Counted from the first letter of the stretch, positions 17,816-26,402 are shown. The stretch: DNA of 33,001 nt from Hydrogenothermaceae bacterium (GCA_027030405.1 JALVEZ010000101.1:1-33001), one strand, 5' to 3'. The notes: a model not told the origin generated them from the letters alone. A program made the numbers and translations.

Positions 17816-17844
17816 AATATATCTTCTTTGCCTCTTATTATCAA
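17816..17844 (-). promoter_or_regulatory. Sigma-70-like promoter of the small membrane protein operon
   Basis: On the minus strand, TTGATA (17839-17844), a 17-nt spacer, then TATATT (17816-17821). Predicted transcription starts near 17809, giving an almost immediate ribosome-binding site before the ATG at 17798. Confidence 0.55.
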
Positions 17845-17921
17845 GAAATGGAGAAAAAAATTTATAAATTTGCTAAACGTTAACGCAAAGGAACAAATTC
17901 TTAATAAAACTATTAATGTTT

Positions 17922-18329
17922 TTAGGAAAAAATTTGTTTTAAAAGGTTTATGGTTTCTAAGTTTAGATGGAGTTCTTGATTTTCGATTGATAAATACGGT
18001 TCTATACCGTATCTATTGAATAATTCGCTAAATTTTGTTTTATCAAGGTTATCAATTATAGACAAGTATTCTTCAAATAAAAATTTATCTGCTACTTTAA
18101 AAGCAGAAACAAGTGCCATAAATTTTGCGTCAATATGTGAAGATAACTGAAAATATTTTATAGCTTCTGTGTAATGTCTTTCGGTTATATGCCTGCAACC
18201 TTTTAAAAACCATTTATCATCAATCTGTATATCTTCTTCCAATAACTTTTCAAAATAATCCTTATCTAAAAGATTTCCTTCTTTCTTTAAAAGAATTTTT
18301 ATTCTTCTAAAATTTAAATTTTCAGTCAT
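17922..18329 (-). CDS. Small predicted helical (TPR-like) protein, unknown
   Basis: This 135-residue protein has no signal peptide and is probably all-helical. The stretch DDKWFLKGCRHITERHYTEAIKYFQLSS (residues 37-64) has the spacing of a TPR/Sel1-like repeat. I do not recognise a named family. It is the third gene of gltX, phosphatase, this gene, joined by 8-nt overlaps, so it is co-translated with them. A truncated paralog of its last ~30 codons lies at 17312-17400. The motif WFLKGC (W40-C45) resembles WFLKAC in the exported Cys-rich protein at 27882-28163. A direct repeat and hairpin occur within its 3' coding part. Confidence 0.6.
   Translation of the reverse strand: MTENLNFRRIKILLKKEGNLLDKDYFEKLLEEDIQIDDKWFLKGCRHITERHYTEAIKYFQLSSHIDAKFMALVSAFKVADKFLFEEYLSIIDNLDKTKFSELFNRYGIEPYLSIENQELHLNLETINLLKQIFS
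17995..18017. repeat. 23-bp direct repeat, copy 2 (inside the intact gene)
   Basis: Identical to 17378-17400. Here the inverted repeat is longer: ATACGGT and ACCGTAT form a perfect 7-bp stem around TCTAT (starting one base before the repeat). The bases encode NRYGIEPY on the minus strand. Confidence 0.85.
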
Positions 18330-18768
18330 TTCTAGTCAACTTTTCTAAATTTTGTAAAAATGATATCTGTTCGAATGTTTCTGGCAAAAAACCTTTTAAC
18401 ATAACAGTATCCAGTGCATCATTATAACTTTTTCCTTTGTATATAAGATATCCAGCTAAAATTGTTCCTGTTCTTGCCCTTCCGTATTTACAATGGACAA
18501 CAACCTTTTTCCCTTTATTCAACAACTCATCAATATATTCATAAATAGGGATTATTTCATCAACTTCTAGATGAGAATACATACTCAATGGCAGATACAC
18601 TGCGTTAAATCCTTTTTCTTTCTGTTTTTCAAAGAGGAAGGTTCCGTATGAACCTTCCAAGAGATTAACAATAGTATCTATTCCGTATTCTTTCCATTTG
18701 TCAAGTTCATCAACATCAGGGGCTCGACTGCCCCCTAAATTTTCAGTTATCCATCTGAAATTATCCAA
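18322..18768 (-). CDS. Dual-specificity-type protein phosphatase
   Basis: This 148-residue protein has the Cys-phosphatase loop HCKYGRARTG (H92, C93, R99; pattern HCx5R-T) preceded by the beta strand KVVV, as in dual-specificity phosphatases. The N-terminus (WITENLGGSRAPDVDELDKWKEYGIDTIVNL) is the usual DSP start. It would dephosphorylate phospho-Ser/Thr/Tyr or possibly a phospholipid or polyphosphate; the substrate cannot be told. The start is TTG at 18766-18768, inside the end of gltX, with only a weak ribosome-binding site, so translation probably depends on coupling. Its end overlaps the helical-protein gene by 8 nt. Confidence 0.85.
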   Translation of the reverse strand: MDNFRWITENLGGSRAPDVDELDKWKEYGIDTIVNLLEGSYGTFLFEKQKEKGFNAVYLPLSMYSHLEVDEIIPIYEYIDELLNKGKKVVVHCKYGRARTGTILAGYLIYKGKSYNDALDTVMLKGFLPETFEQISFLQNLEKLTRND

Positions 18769-20197
18769 AGTACTCTAATGCCCTCTCTAATCTGTGTAAT
18801 ACTCTGTCTTTACCAATTACTTCAACTAAAATATCAACACCTACACCTGAAGTTTCTCCTGTAAGTGCAACACGAATAGGCATAAAAAGTTTTTTTCCTT
18901 TTACTCCTAACTCTTTCTGAATCTCCTTTGTAATTCTTTTAAAATCTTCTTTTGTAATAGTATCAAGCTGTTTTACCTTTTCATAAAAGAGCTGAACCAC
19001 TTTATAAGCATTTTCATCAGACATTATTTCTTTAACTTCATCAGAATATGGAAAATCGTCAACAAAGAAAGGTTTTGCTCTTTCTTCAATATCCATAAAT
19101 GTTTCTATACTATCTCTTATGGCTTCCATAACTTTTTTGTAATAATCAAAATCAGCTATATATCCAAATCCTTTAAAGAATGGAACTGCCCTTTTTGTCA
19201 GCTCATCAATGTCGATAATTTCCCTTATATATACACCGTTCATCCATTTTAATTTAGTTTTATCAAAAATTGCAGGGGATTTATGAACATCTGCAAGATC
19301 AAATTTTTGAATAATCTCTTCTTTTGACATGATCTCTTTATCATCTTTAGGATGCCATCCTAACAGCGACATATAGTTGAACAGTGCTTCTGGCAGATAG
19401 CCTTCATCTTTAAAAGCTCTTACAGATATTGCACCGTGCCTTTTGGATAGTTTTGTTCTATCTTCTCCTAAAATAATAGGCATATGTGCAAATTCAGGTT
19501 CTTTAAAGCCCAACGCTCTATAAATCAAAATCTGTTTTGGAGTATTTGAGATGTGATCCTCACCTCTAATGACGTGGGATATTTTCATCAAAGCATCATC
19601 AACCACAACAACAAAATTATAAGTAGGCGAACCATCGGCTCTGACTATAACAAAATCACCAAAATCATCAACATTTATTTCAATATGACCTCTTATCAAA
19701 TCTTCAAAAACAATTGTTTCTCCATCTGGAACTTTAAATCTGATAACAGGCTTTATTCCTTTTGTTTCGTAATCCATTCTTTCTTCTGGTGTTAGATTTC
19801 TACATTTACCACTGTATCTCGGTGGTCTTCCTTCTGCTAAGGCTTTTTCTCTTTCTTTTTCAAGTTCTTCCACACTACAATAGCAGTAATAGGCATCTCC
19901 AGACTCTAAAAGTTTTTCAATATATTTTCCGTAAATTTCAAATCTTTCAGATTGTCTATAAGGGCCATATTCTCCACCGACATCAGGGCCTTCATCCCAT
20001 TCTATCCCTAACCAGCTTAAATCTTCATATATAACGTCTTCATACTCTTTTTTTGATCTTTCTAAATCTGTGTCTTCAATTCTTAAAACAAGTTTTCCGT
20101 TATTGTGCCTTGCAAATAAATAGTTGAACAATGCAGTTCTTGCATTTCCTATGTGTAAATATCCTGTTGGACTCGGTGCAAATCTTACTCTTACCAA
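18761..20197 (-). CDS. gltX: Glutamyl-tRNA synthetase
   Basis: This 478-residue class I synthetase charges tRNA with glutamate. The HIGH motif appears as HIGNA in RFAPSPTGYLHIGNARTA, and KMSKS as KLSKRHG. CYCS and GKCRN mark the zinc-like insertion. In bacteria lacking GlnRS such an enzyme also charges tRNA-Gln for later amidation, which may apply here but cannot be tested in the window. The start is TTG at 20195-20197, directly behind GGAGGAAT. It leads the gltX-phosphatase-helical protein unit. Confidence 0.97.
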   Translation of the reverse strand: MVRVRFAPSPTGYLHIGNARTALFNYLFARHNNGKLVLRIEDTDLERSKKEYEDVIYEDLSWLGIEWDEGPDVGGEYGPYRQSERFEIYGKYIEKLLESGDAYYCYCSVEELEKEREKALAEGRPPRYSGKCRNLTPEERMDYETKGIKPVIRFKVPDGETIVFEDLIRGHIEINVDDFGDFVIVRADGSPTYNFVVVVDDALMKISHVIRGEDHISNTPKQILIYRALGFKEPEFAHMPIILGEDRTKLSKRHGAISVRAFKDEGYLPEALFNYMSLLGWHPKDDKEIMSKEEIIQKFDLADVHKSPAIFDKTKLKWMNGVYIREIIDIDELTKRAVPFFKGFGYIADFDYYKKVMEAIRDSIETFMDIEERAKPFFVDDFPYSDEVKEIMSDENAYKVVQLFYEKVKQLDTITKEDFKRITKEIQKELGVKGKKLFMPIRVALTGETSGVGVDILVEVIGKDRVLHRLERALEYFG

Positions 20198-20348
20198 TTT
20201 ATTCCTCCGTTGAAATTTAAAACTTTATGATACTACAAATTAATAAACTGGTTAAGACCTGTTTAGATAATCGTGAATTTCATTCTGCAGATAATGATTG
20301 AATCTAATTTGTTATATAATTTTATAAAATTTTAAAGAGGTTATACCG

Positions 20349-21632
20349 ATGAAAATAGTTGATTTAAGACATAAAGTTTATTATGAAAATGAAGATCTTA
20401 ATAATCTTATAAAAAGAAGTGAGATGGAGATTGACCAGTTTGAAGGTAGTGTAAAAGAAATCATTAAAGCGGTTAAAGAAAAAGGTGATCAGGCATTAAT
20501 AGAATTTACTGAAAAATTTGATAAAGTCAAAATAACTCCTGAACAAATTCAAGTTCCTTTTAAAGAAATGGAAAAAGCGTACGAGGAACTTGATGATGAA
20601 CTAAAATGGGCTTTGGAAGTTGCAATAGAAAGGGTTAGGGAGTTTCATGAAAAACAGGTTGAAAACTCATACTTCAAAGAAGAAGAAGGAATGATTTTAG
20701 GTCAAAAAGTTATTCCTATGGAAAGGGCTGGACTATATGTTCCAGGTGGAAAAGCTGCTTATCCTTCAACAGTTATAATGAATGCTATTCCTGCTGAAGT
20801 GGCAGGAGTTAAAGAAATAGTTATGTGTTCACCAAATCCTAACAAATATACTCTTGCCGCTGCATTTTTATGCGGTGTTGAGACTGTTTATAGAATTGGT
20901 GGTGCACAGGCAATTGCTGCAATGGCATTTGGAACGGAAACGGTCAAAAAAGTTGATAAAATTGTCGGGCCAGGAAATATATTTGTTGCCCTTGCGAAAA
21001 AAAATGTTTACGGTGCTGTTGATATAGACTCTATTGCCGGGCCTTCTGAAATACTTGTTATAGCAGATGACACTGCCAATCCAAGATGGGTAGCCGCAGA
21101 TCTTTTATCTCAGGCAGAACACGATGAACTTGCTGCATCTATTCTTGTTACAACTTCTGAAGAGTTGGCAAAAAAGGTAAAAGACATTTTATATAATGAT
21201 TTTTTAAAAGACTTTTCCCGTAGGGAAATCGCAGAAAAATCGCTAAACACTTACGGTCATGCATTTATAGTGGAAGATCTTAATAAAGCCTGTGAGGTTG
21301 CTAACTACATAGCCCCAGAGCATTTGGAAATTATCACAGAATCCCCTTTTGATTATTTAGATAAAATCAAACACGCAGGAGCTATTTTCTTAGGCCCTTA
21401 TTCTACAGAGCCTTTAGGTGATTATATATTAGGGCCAAATCACGTTTTACCGACAGGAAGAGCTGCAAGATTTTCTTCTCCTTTAGGTGTTTATGACTTT
21501 GTGAAAAGAAGCTCTGTTATTTATGTTTCAAAAGAAGGTTTTGAGAGGGTTAATAAATACGCTAAGAAGATTGCAGAAGCTGAGGGATTGGAAGCTCACA
21601 AGCTGGGAATAGAGATAAGAGAAGAAGATTAA
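20349..21632 (+). CDS. hisD: Histidinol dehydrogenase
   Basis: This 427-residue zinc enzyme performs the last two oxidations of histidine synthesis, histidinol to histidine. Signatures include AGLYVPGGKAAYPSTVIMNAIPA, VDKIVGPGNIFVALAKK, DSIAGPSEILVIAD, the zinc-ligand SQAEHDELA, and GPNHVLPTGRAARFSSPLGV. AGAGG precedes the ATG. The gene stands alone, apart from hisH about 16 kb away. Its stop shares TTAA (21629-21632) with the convergent ruvB stop. Confidence 0.97.
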   Translation: MKIVDLRHKVYYENEDLNNLIKRSEMEIDQFEGSVKEIIKAVKEKGDQALIEFTEKFDKVKITPEQIQVPFKEMEKAYEELDDELKWALEVAIERVREFHEKQVENSYFKEEEGMILGQKVIPMERAGLYVPGGKAAYPSTVIMNAIPAEVAGVKEIVMCSPNPNKYTLAAAFLCGVETVYRIGGAQAIAAMAFGTETVKKVDKIVGPGNIFVALAKKNVYGAVDIDSIAGPSEILVIADDTANPRWVAADLLSQAEHDELAASILVTTSEELAKKVKDILYNDFLKDFSRREIAEKSLNTYGHAFIVEDLNKACEVANYIAPEHLEIITESPFDYLDKIKHAGAIFLGPYSTEPLGDYILGPNHVLPTGRAARFSSPLGVYDFVKRSSVIYVSKEGFERVNKYAKKIAEAEGLEAHKLGIEIREED

Positions 21633-22609
21633 TCTTGTTTAATATGGTTTAAAGCTTTTTCTGTAGGTATTCTTCCTTTCGGTGTTCTTGTTATGAAACC
21701 GAGCCTGAGGAGATAAGGTTCTATTATCTCTTCTATGGCACCTTTATCTTCTGATATGGTGGAAGCGATCGTGTTTATTCCTACTGGCTTACCGTTAAAT
21801 TTATTCACCAAAGCATCAAGATATTTTCTATCTGTTATATCTAATCCATATTCATCTATTTCAAAGAAATTAAGTGCCTCTTCTGCAATTTTTTGTGTTA
21901 TCTGTCCTGTATGTTTGATAAGTGCAAAGTCGTGAACTCTTTTTAAAAGACGATTTGCTATTCTCGGCGTTCCTCTTGAACGTTTTGCAATCTCAAGGGC
22001 TGCATCTTCTGTGATATCTATCTTTAAAAGAATTGCAGTACGTTTTATAACCTCTTTTAAAACCTCTTTTTCATAATAGTCAAAATTCAGTATTATTCCA
22101 AAAAGTGAAAGAAGTGGAGAAGTTAATAGACCTGTTCTTGTGGTAGCACCGATTAGGGTGAATTTTGGTACATCAAGTCTTATAGATTTTGAAGATTGAC
22201 CTTTACCTAAAATGATGTCGATTTTGTAATCTTCCATAGCAGGATAAAGGGCTTCTTCCACAGCAGGATTTAGTCTATGAATCTCATCTATAAAAAGTAT
22301 ATCCCCTTCGTTTAACGAGGTTAATATCCCTGCTAAATCACCTTTTTTCTCCAGAACAGGCCCTGATGTTGTAACGATATCAACATTAAGTTCTTTTGCT
22401 ATTATATTGGCAAGGGTTGTTTTCCCGAGACCAGGAGGGCCGCTTAAAAGTGTGTGATCTAATGTCTGATTTTTCCTTTTTGATGCTTCTATGAATATAC
22501 GTAGCTGTTCTTTTATTTTTTCCTGTCCAATATATTCATCTAAATTTGAAGGTCTTATACTTACCTCAAAGCTATCTTCTTTTTGAAATTCCTGTCCTAA
22601 TATATCCAT
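21629..22609 (-). CDS. ruvB: Holliday junction branch-migration helicase RuvB
   Basis: The 326-residue AAA+ motor of the RuvAB complex drives branch migration during recombination and repair. Walker A is GPPGLGKTTLA, Walker B is ILFIDEIHRLNP, sensor 1 lies in FTLIGATTRTGLL, and the arginine/sensor 2 segment is RSRGTPRIANRLLKRV. The C-terminal winged helix ends IEPYLLRLGFITRTPKGR. RuvA is not adjacent. It is the last gene of rsmD-coaD-lptE-holA-ruvB; its ATG directly abuts the holA stop with no gap. Confidence 0.97.
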   Translation of the reverse strand: MDILGQEFQKEDSFEVSIRPSNLDEYIGQEKIKEQLRIFIEASKRKNQTLDHTLLSGPPGLGKTTLANIIAKELNVDIVTTSGPVLEKKGDLAGILTSLNEGDILFIDEIHRLNPAVEEALYPAMEDYKIDIILGKGQSSKSIRLDVPKFTLIGATTRTGLLTSPLLSLFGIILNFDYYEKEVLKEVIKRTAILLKIDITEDAALEIAKRSRGTPRIANRLLKRVHDFALIKHTGQITQKIAEEALNFFEIDEYGLDITDRKYLDALVNKFNGKPVGINTIASTISEDKGAIEEIIEPYLLRLGFITRTPKGRIPTEKALNHIKQD

Positions 22610-23626
22610 TTAAATTACTCTTTTTGCTATGAAATTTATAGAGGTTTCGTTTATATCTTCATAAAAGATTTTTTGTTTTTGTTCCAATTCATACATCTCT
22701 TTTATCAGGTCTATAAGCTCATTTTCTGTTGTAAATTTTGCAAGTTTTTTAATTGTTGCTTTTTGTGCAGGGTGATTAACTTTCATCTCAGAAAAAATCT
22801 GGTGTTCATTTTTGCCCTGCTTTAACATTGTTTTGTAGGTGAGTATTTTGTTTGCCTGTGTAAGTATCAAAGACTGTATTTCGAACGGATGATGGGATGT
22901 TTCGATTAGATCCATATAAATTTTAAGTGCATTTTTATCTTTGGTAAAAAATCTATCAACAAATGCAAAAACATTTTCTTCTATTTTTGGGATTACTACT
23001 GCGTCTATGTCTTCTTTTGTTATTTGGTCTTTTTCATTTGTATAGATCAGCAACTTTTCTATTTCCTGTTTTGCATAGTAAAGGTCGTTTTTAAGTTTTG
23101 AAACAAGGTATTTTAATGTTTCATCGTTTATCTGTTTGCCTTCCCTTTCTATTTTCTTCTTAATTGAAACAGCAAATGCTTTCGGTGTTAGATTTGGTGA
23201 ATGGATTATCTCAGATAAAGAAGTTATCGATTTATAAGGTTCTTTCACCAGCAGTTTTTCTTTCATACTTACAAGAACTAATCTATTTGGACTGCTGATT
23301 TTCTCAACTAACTTTATAAAATCTTTCTTTTCTTGCTGGTTTAGATTTGATATAAAAGCATCTACATTCCATATAACTACCGTATCACCTGCTGAAAAAA
23401 GGGATGAACTGGCAAAAATTTCATCTAATAGTTTTAAATTTATATCGTCTCCCCAGACAAAATGAAAATCATTTTTTGTATGCTCTTTTATTTTATCTAC
23501 GAACTGTTTCTTCAAAAGATTTTCTTTTCCGTAAATAAATAGACGAGGACTTAACTCTTCTAAATTAAACTCTTTTAATAACTTAACTATATTTTTTTCT
23601 TCTTTTTGTGTTTTTGCTGACGCCAT
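22610..23626 (-). CDS. holA: DNA polymerase III delta subunit
   Basis: This 338-residue clamp-loader subunit opens the beta sliding clamp. It is divergent, as HolA proteins are, but shows the delta layout: RLFIYGKENLLKKQFVDKI, the beta-interaction-type segment IFASSSLFSAGDTVVIWN, NRLVLVSMKE, DLYYAKQEIEKLLIYT, and a collar domain with VFAFVDRFFTKDKNALKIY. The neighbour lptE is a common partner of holA in diderm bacteria, supporting the call. It is 1 nt from lptE and abuts ruvB. Confidence 0.88.
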   Translation of the reverse strand: MASAKTQKEEKNIVKLLKEFNLEELSPRLFIYGKENLLKKQFVDKIKEHTKNDFHFVWGDDINLKLLDEIFASSSLFSAGDTVVIWNVDAFISNLNQQEKKDFIKLVEKISSPNRLVLVSMKEKLLVKEPYKSITSLSEIIHSPNLTPKAFAVSIKKKIEREGKQINDETLKYLVSKLKNDLYYAKQEIEKLLIYTNEKDQITKEDIDAVVIPKIEENVFAFVDRFFTKDKNALKIYMDLIETSHHPFEIQSLILTQANKILTYKTMLKQGKNEHQIFSEMKVNHPAQKATIKKLAKFTTENELIDLIKEMYELEQKQKIFYEDINETSINFIAKRVI

Positions 23627-23627
23627 C

Positions 23628-24113
23628 TTAAATTTTTACCAGTAAAGAGAAAATTCTAATTCTTATAAGTTCTGCAAGATTTTCAAAGGCATATCTTCTT
23701 TCGAAATCTGCCCTTAATCCTGCTCCTACATACTGGGTTGTTTCTTTTATTTCTTTTGAAAATATAGTCTTTCCATTATCATCTTCAACTTCAAAATCTA
23801 AAACAATAGACATTTTATAAATAGTAGCCCTCTGTGCACTTGAAAATCCAATAGGTTCAAACTTGATAGACCTGACTTTTATGTATATGTATCTTTCTGT
23901 TTTTGTTGAACATTCTAATATGTTGTTTGACGATATGATTGCATCAGAAACTTTTTGAGTAAGAACATCGTAAGCTGTTGCCTCTGCCATAGGTATATCA
24001 ATCTTTTTTATACAATAAACTTTTGGTTGTTTTTGATCAAATTTTATAGGTTTGTATCCACAGGACACAAAAATTATCGGAAAAATGAGAAACAGTAAAA
24101 TTTTTTTATTCAT
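23628..24113 (-). CDS. lptE: LPS-assembly lipoprotein LptE
   Basis: This 161-residue protein has a lipoprotein signal peptide ending FVSCGYKP (lipidated Cys18); CGY right after the lipobox is typical of LptE. LptE plugs the LptD barrel and helps deliver lipopolysaccharide to the outer leaflet of the outer membrane. The body is weakly conserved, with a predicted alpha/beta fold and the VDDNGKTIFSKEI/TQYVGAG-like segment. Its position next to holA is the main supporting evidence. It implies a diderm, LPS-bearing cell. It overlaps the end of coaD by 8 nt. Confidence 0.82.
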   Translation of the reverse strand: MNKKILLFLIFPIIFVSCGYKPIKFDQKQPKVYCIKKIDIPMAEATAYDVLTQKVSDAIISSNNILECSTKTERYIYIKVRSIKFEPIGFSSAQRATIYKMSIVLDFEVEDDNGKTIFSKEIKETTQYVGAGLRADFERRYAFENLAELIRIRIFSLLVKI

Positions 24114-24594
24114 AATTGAACTTCTCTTTTAATTTTTTTTCTATATATTCAGGAACCATAGAACTTACATCACCTTTATGGAATGCCACGTCTTTTACAA
24201 TGGTTGAGCTTATATGTATATATTCCTGTGAAGGCATCATAAAAAATGTTTCGGCTTCGGCAAGTTTATAGTTAGTCATTGCAATTTGAAGCTCGTATTC
24301 AAAATCAGTAAAAAGTCTTACACCTCTTACGATAATGTTTGTATCATAATTTTTCATAAAATCAATCAGTAATCCATCAAATCCTTCTACTATTATCCTG
24401 TCTTCATATTCTTTCAATGATTCTTTGAACATTTCCACTCTTTCTTCAAGGGAAAAAAGAGGCTTTTTTTTCGGATTTTCTGCTACTGCTATAACAACAG
24501 TTTCGAATATGTTTAAAGCCCTTTTTACAATATCAATATGTCCAAGATGGGCAGGATCAAACGTTCCTGGATAAACACATGTTTTAGTTATCAT
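24106..24594 (-). CDS. coaD: Phosphopantetheine adenylyltransferase
   Basis: The 162-residue enzyme transfers AMP from ATP to 4'-phosphopantetheine, the penultimate step of coenzyme A synthesis. The nucleotidyltransferase motif is in YPGTFDPAHLGHIDIV (T/HxGH). NPKKKPLFSLEERVEM, IVRGVRLFTDFEYELQIA and the ISSTIVKDVA motif (SSTxxR-like) are typical. It overlaps rsmD by 4 nt (ATGA), the common rsmD-coaD pairing in bacteria. Confidence 0.96.
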   Translation of the reverse strand: MITKTCVYPGTFDPAHLGHIDIVKRALNIFETVVIAVAENPKKKPLFSLEERVEMFKESLKEYEDRIIVEGFDGLLIDFMKNYDTNIIVRGVRLFTDFEYELQIAMTNYKLAEAETFFMMPSQEYIHISSTIVKDVAFHKGDVSSMVPEYIEKKLKEKFNYE

Positions 24595-25061
24595 TCTTTT
24601 CTCCAGAAAGATAGTATCGTATCGCCGTATTTTCTTTCTTCATCTGCATCAAAACTTTTATCACTTCTATGTTCAAGTATAAATATTCCGCCTTCTTTAA
24701 GGTTTTTCAATGCAAGCTGTATCAATTTTTGATAATTTTTAAAATCATACGGTGGATCGGCAAATATTATATCAAATGGTTCTTTTTTATAAATTTTTAA
24801 AAATTTTAGAGCATCTCCACAATAAACATCAAAATTTTTTGAAAATTTAGATACTTTTTTTCTTATGTCCTGACACCGTTTCTTTTCTGCTTCTACGAAC
24901 GTAACATGTTTTGCTCCTTTTTTTAATGCTGTAAGTCCGATCTCACCTGTTCCTGCAAATAGATCTAAAAAGTTAGTATCAGAAACATCATAAAGAATAT
25001 TAAACAGTGCCTGTCTTACTTTATTTGAAGTAGGTCTTAATTCTCTCATTTTTATATCCAT
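24591..25061 (-). CDS. rsmD: 16S rRNA (guanine-N2)-methyltransferase RsmD, short N-terminus
   Basis: The 156-residue protein has the SAM-binding strand FLDLFAGTGEIGLTALKKGA and the catalytic motif ADPPYDF for N2-guanine methylation (m2G966 in E. coli). The typical N-terminus (a GG-containing hairpin leading to TRPT) is reduced to MDIKMRELRPTSNKVRQALFNIL, so about 20-30 residues usual in the family are missing. A stop codon lies 24 nt upstream in frame, so this is not a wrongly chosen start. No Shine-Dalgarno is visible. It leads the rsmD-coaD-lptE-holA-ruvB operon. Confidence 0.9.
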   Translation of the reverse strand: MDIKMRELRPTSNKVRQALFNILYDVSDTNFLDLFAGTGEIGLTALKKGAKHVTFVEAEKKRCQDIRKKVSKFSKNFDVYCGDALKFLKIYKKEPFDIIFADPPYDFKNYQKLIQLALKNLKEGGIFILEHRSDKSFDADEERKYGDTILSFWRKE

Positions 25062-25076
25062 TAATAACTTTTTAAA

Positions 25077-25104
25077 ATAATATTATCATTATTTAGCCTA
25101 TCAA
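25077..25104 (-). promoter_or_regulatory. Candidate sigma-70 promoter of the rsmD operon
   Basis: On the minus strand, TTGATA (25099-25104), a 16-nt spacer, then TATTAT (25077-25082). Transcription would start near 25070, leaving a leader of only about 9 nt before the ATG and no room for a Shine-Dalgarno. Confidence 0.5.
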
Positions 25105-25196
25105 TTCATTTATGACTTGAAACAATATTGGTTTTCTTTACAAAATTAACTTAAAATATTCTTTTAAATAAAACTTTTAAAAATCAGGAGGCATTA

Positions 25197-26402
25197 ATGA
25201 AAGAAAGAGTAGTATTAGCTTATTCAGGTGGATTGGACACATCCGTAATTGTTAGATGGCTTACGGATAAAGGATTTGAAGTAATCACTTATACTGCTGA
25301 TGTGGGACAAGGTGAAGAGTTAGATGAGATAGAAGAAAAAGCAAAAATGGCAGGGGCAGTTGAAGCAATTATTGACGATATCAAAGAAGAATTTGCCAGA
25401 GAATACTGCCTTCCTCTCATGAAATCAGGTGCTTTGTATGAAAACAGATACACTCTTTTATCTGCTCTTTCAAGACCTTTAATCTCTAAAAAATTAGTTG
25501 AATTAGCCCACAAATATAACGCCCATTATGTGGCCCACGGTTCAACAGGAAAAGGAAATGATCAGGTGAGATTTGAAACATCCGTATGGGCTTTAGATCC
25601 AGATATTGAAGTATTGGCACCAGTTAGAGAATGGGAGTTTAAGTCAAGGGATGAAGAGATAGAATACGCAAAAAAACACGGAATACCTGTAAAAGCAACA
25701 AAAGAAAAACCTTACTCTTATGATAGAAATTTGTGGGGTGTGGCAATAGAAGCTGGGCCTCTTGAAGATATCTGGGCTGAACCACCTGAAGATGCATTCG
25801 AAATAACCGTAAATCCAAAAGATGCTCCTGACGAACCTGAATATATAGAGATAGAGTTTAAAGAAGGAACTCCTGTGGCAATAAATGGAAAGCAGTATCC
25901 TGAATTATGGAAACTTATATGGGATCTGAATGAAATAGCAGGAAAACACGGAGTAGGAAGAATTGATATGGTTGAAAACAGGCTTGTTGGTATAAAAACA
26001 AGGGAAGTTTATGAATCACCTGCTGGATTAATTCTGATTAAAGCTTATGATGAAATTGAAAGTCTTGTTTTAGATAGATTCACTTACCATTACAAATTGC
26101 AGCACATTTCACAGCCTTATGCAGATTTAACTTATGAAGGACTGTGGTTTTCAAAATTAAGAGAATCTTTAGATGCTTTTAACAACGAGATAGCAAAACT
26201 TGTAAACGGCGTTGTTAGATTTAAGCTTTACAAAGGAAGTGCCAATATTGTAGGTAGAAAATCTCCAAACGGACTGTATTTTGAAAACCTTGCAACTTAC
26301 AGCCCTGAAGATGAGTTTGACCATAGAGCAGGTGGAATGTTTACAAAGGTTTGGGGATTACCTCTTAAAGTTTTTGCTAAAGTGAACAAAAAGAAAAGTT
26401 GA
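25197..26402 (+). CDS. argG: Argininosuccinate synthase
   Basis: The 401-residue enzyme joins citrulline and aspartate with ATP to argininosuccinate in arginine synthesis. The P-loop-like pyrophosphatase motif is AYSGGLDTSVIVRWL; HGSTGKGNDQVRFE, YSYDRNLWGVAIEAGPLEDIW and HRAGGMFTKVWGLP are family blocks. Length is normal. AGGAGG precedes the ATG. It is divergent from rsmD across a 135-bp AT-rich spacer, and argH is not adjacent. Confidence 0.97.
   Translation: MKERVVLAYSGGLDTSVIVRWLTDKGFEVITYTADVGQGEELDEIEEKAKMAGAVEAIIDDIKEEFAREYCLPLMKSGALYENRYTLLSALSRPLISKKLVELAHKYNAHYVAHGSTGKGNDQVRFETSVWALDPDIEVLAPVREWEFKSRDEEIEYAKKHGIPVKATKEKPYSYDRNLWGVAIEAGPLEDIWAEPPEDAFEITVNPKDAPDEPEYIEIEFKEGTPVAINGKQYPELWKLIWDLNEIAGKHGVGRIDMVENRLVGIKTREVYESPAGLILIKAYDEIESLVLDRFTYHYKLQHISQPYADLTYEGLWFSKLRESLDAFNNEIAKLVNGVVRFKLYKGSANIVGRKSPNGLYFENLATYSPEDEFDHRAGGMFTKVWGLPLKVFAKVNKKKS

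Noticed and set aside
17828-18019. 63-codon plus-strand frame near the 23-bp repeat
   Set aside because: It is opposite the 3' end of the helical-protein gene. There is no ribosome-binding site and no recognisable content.
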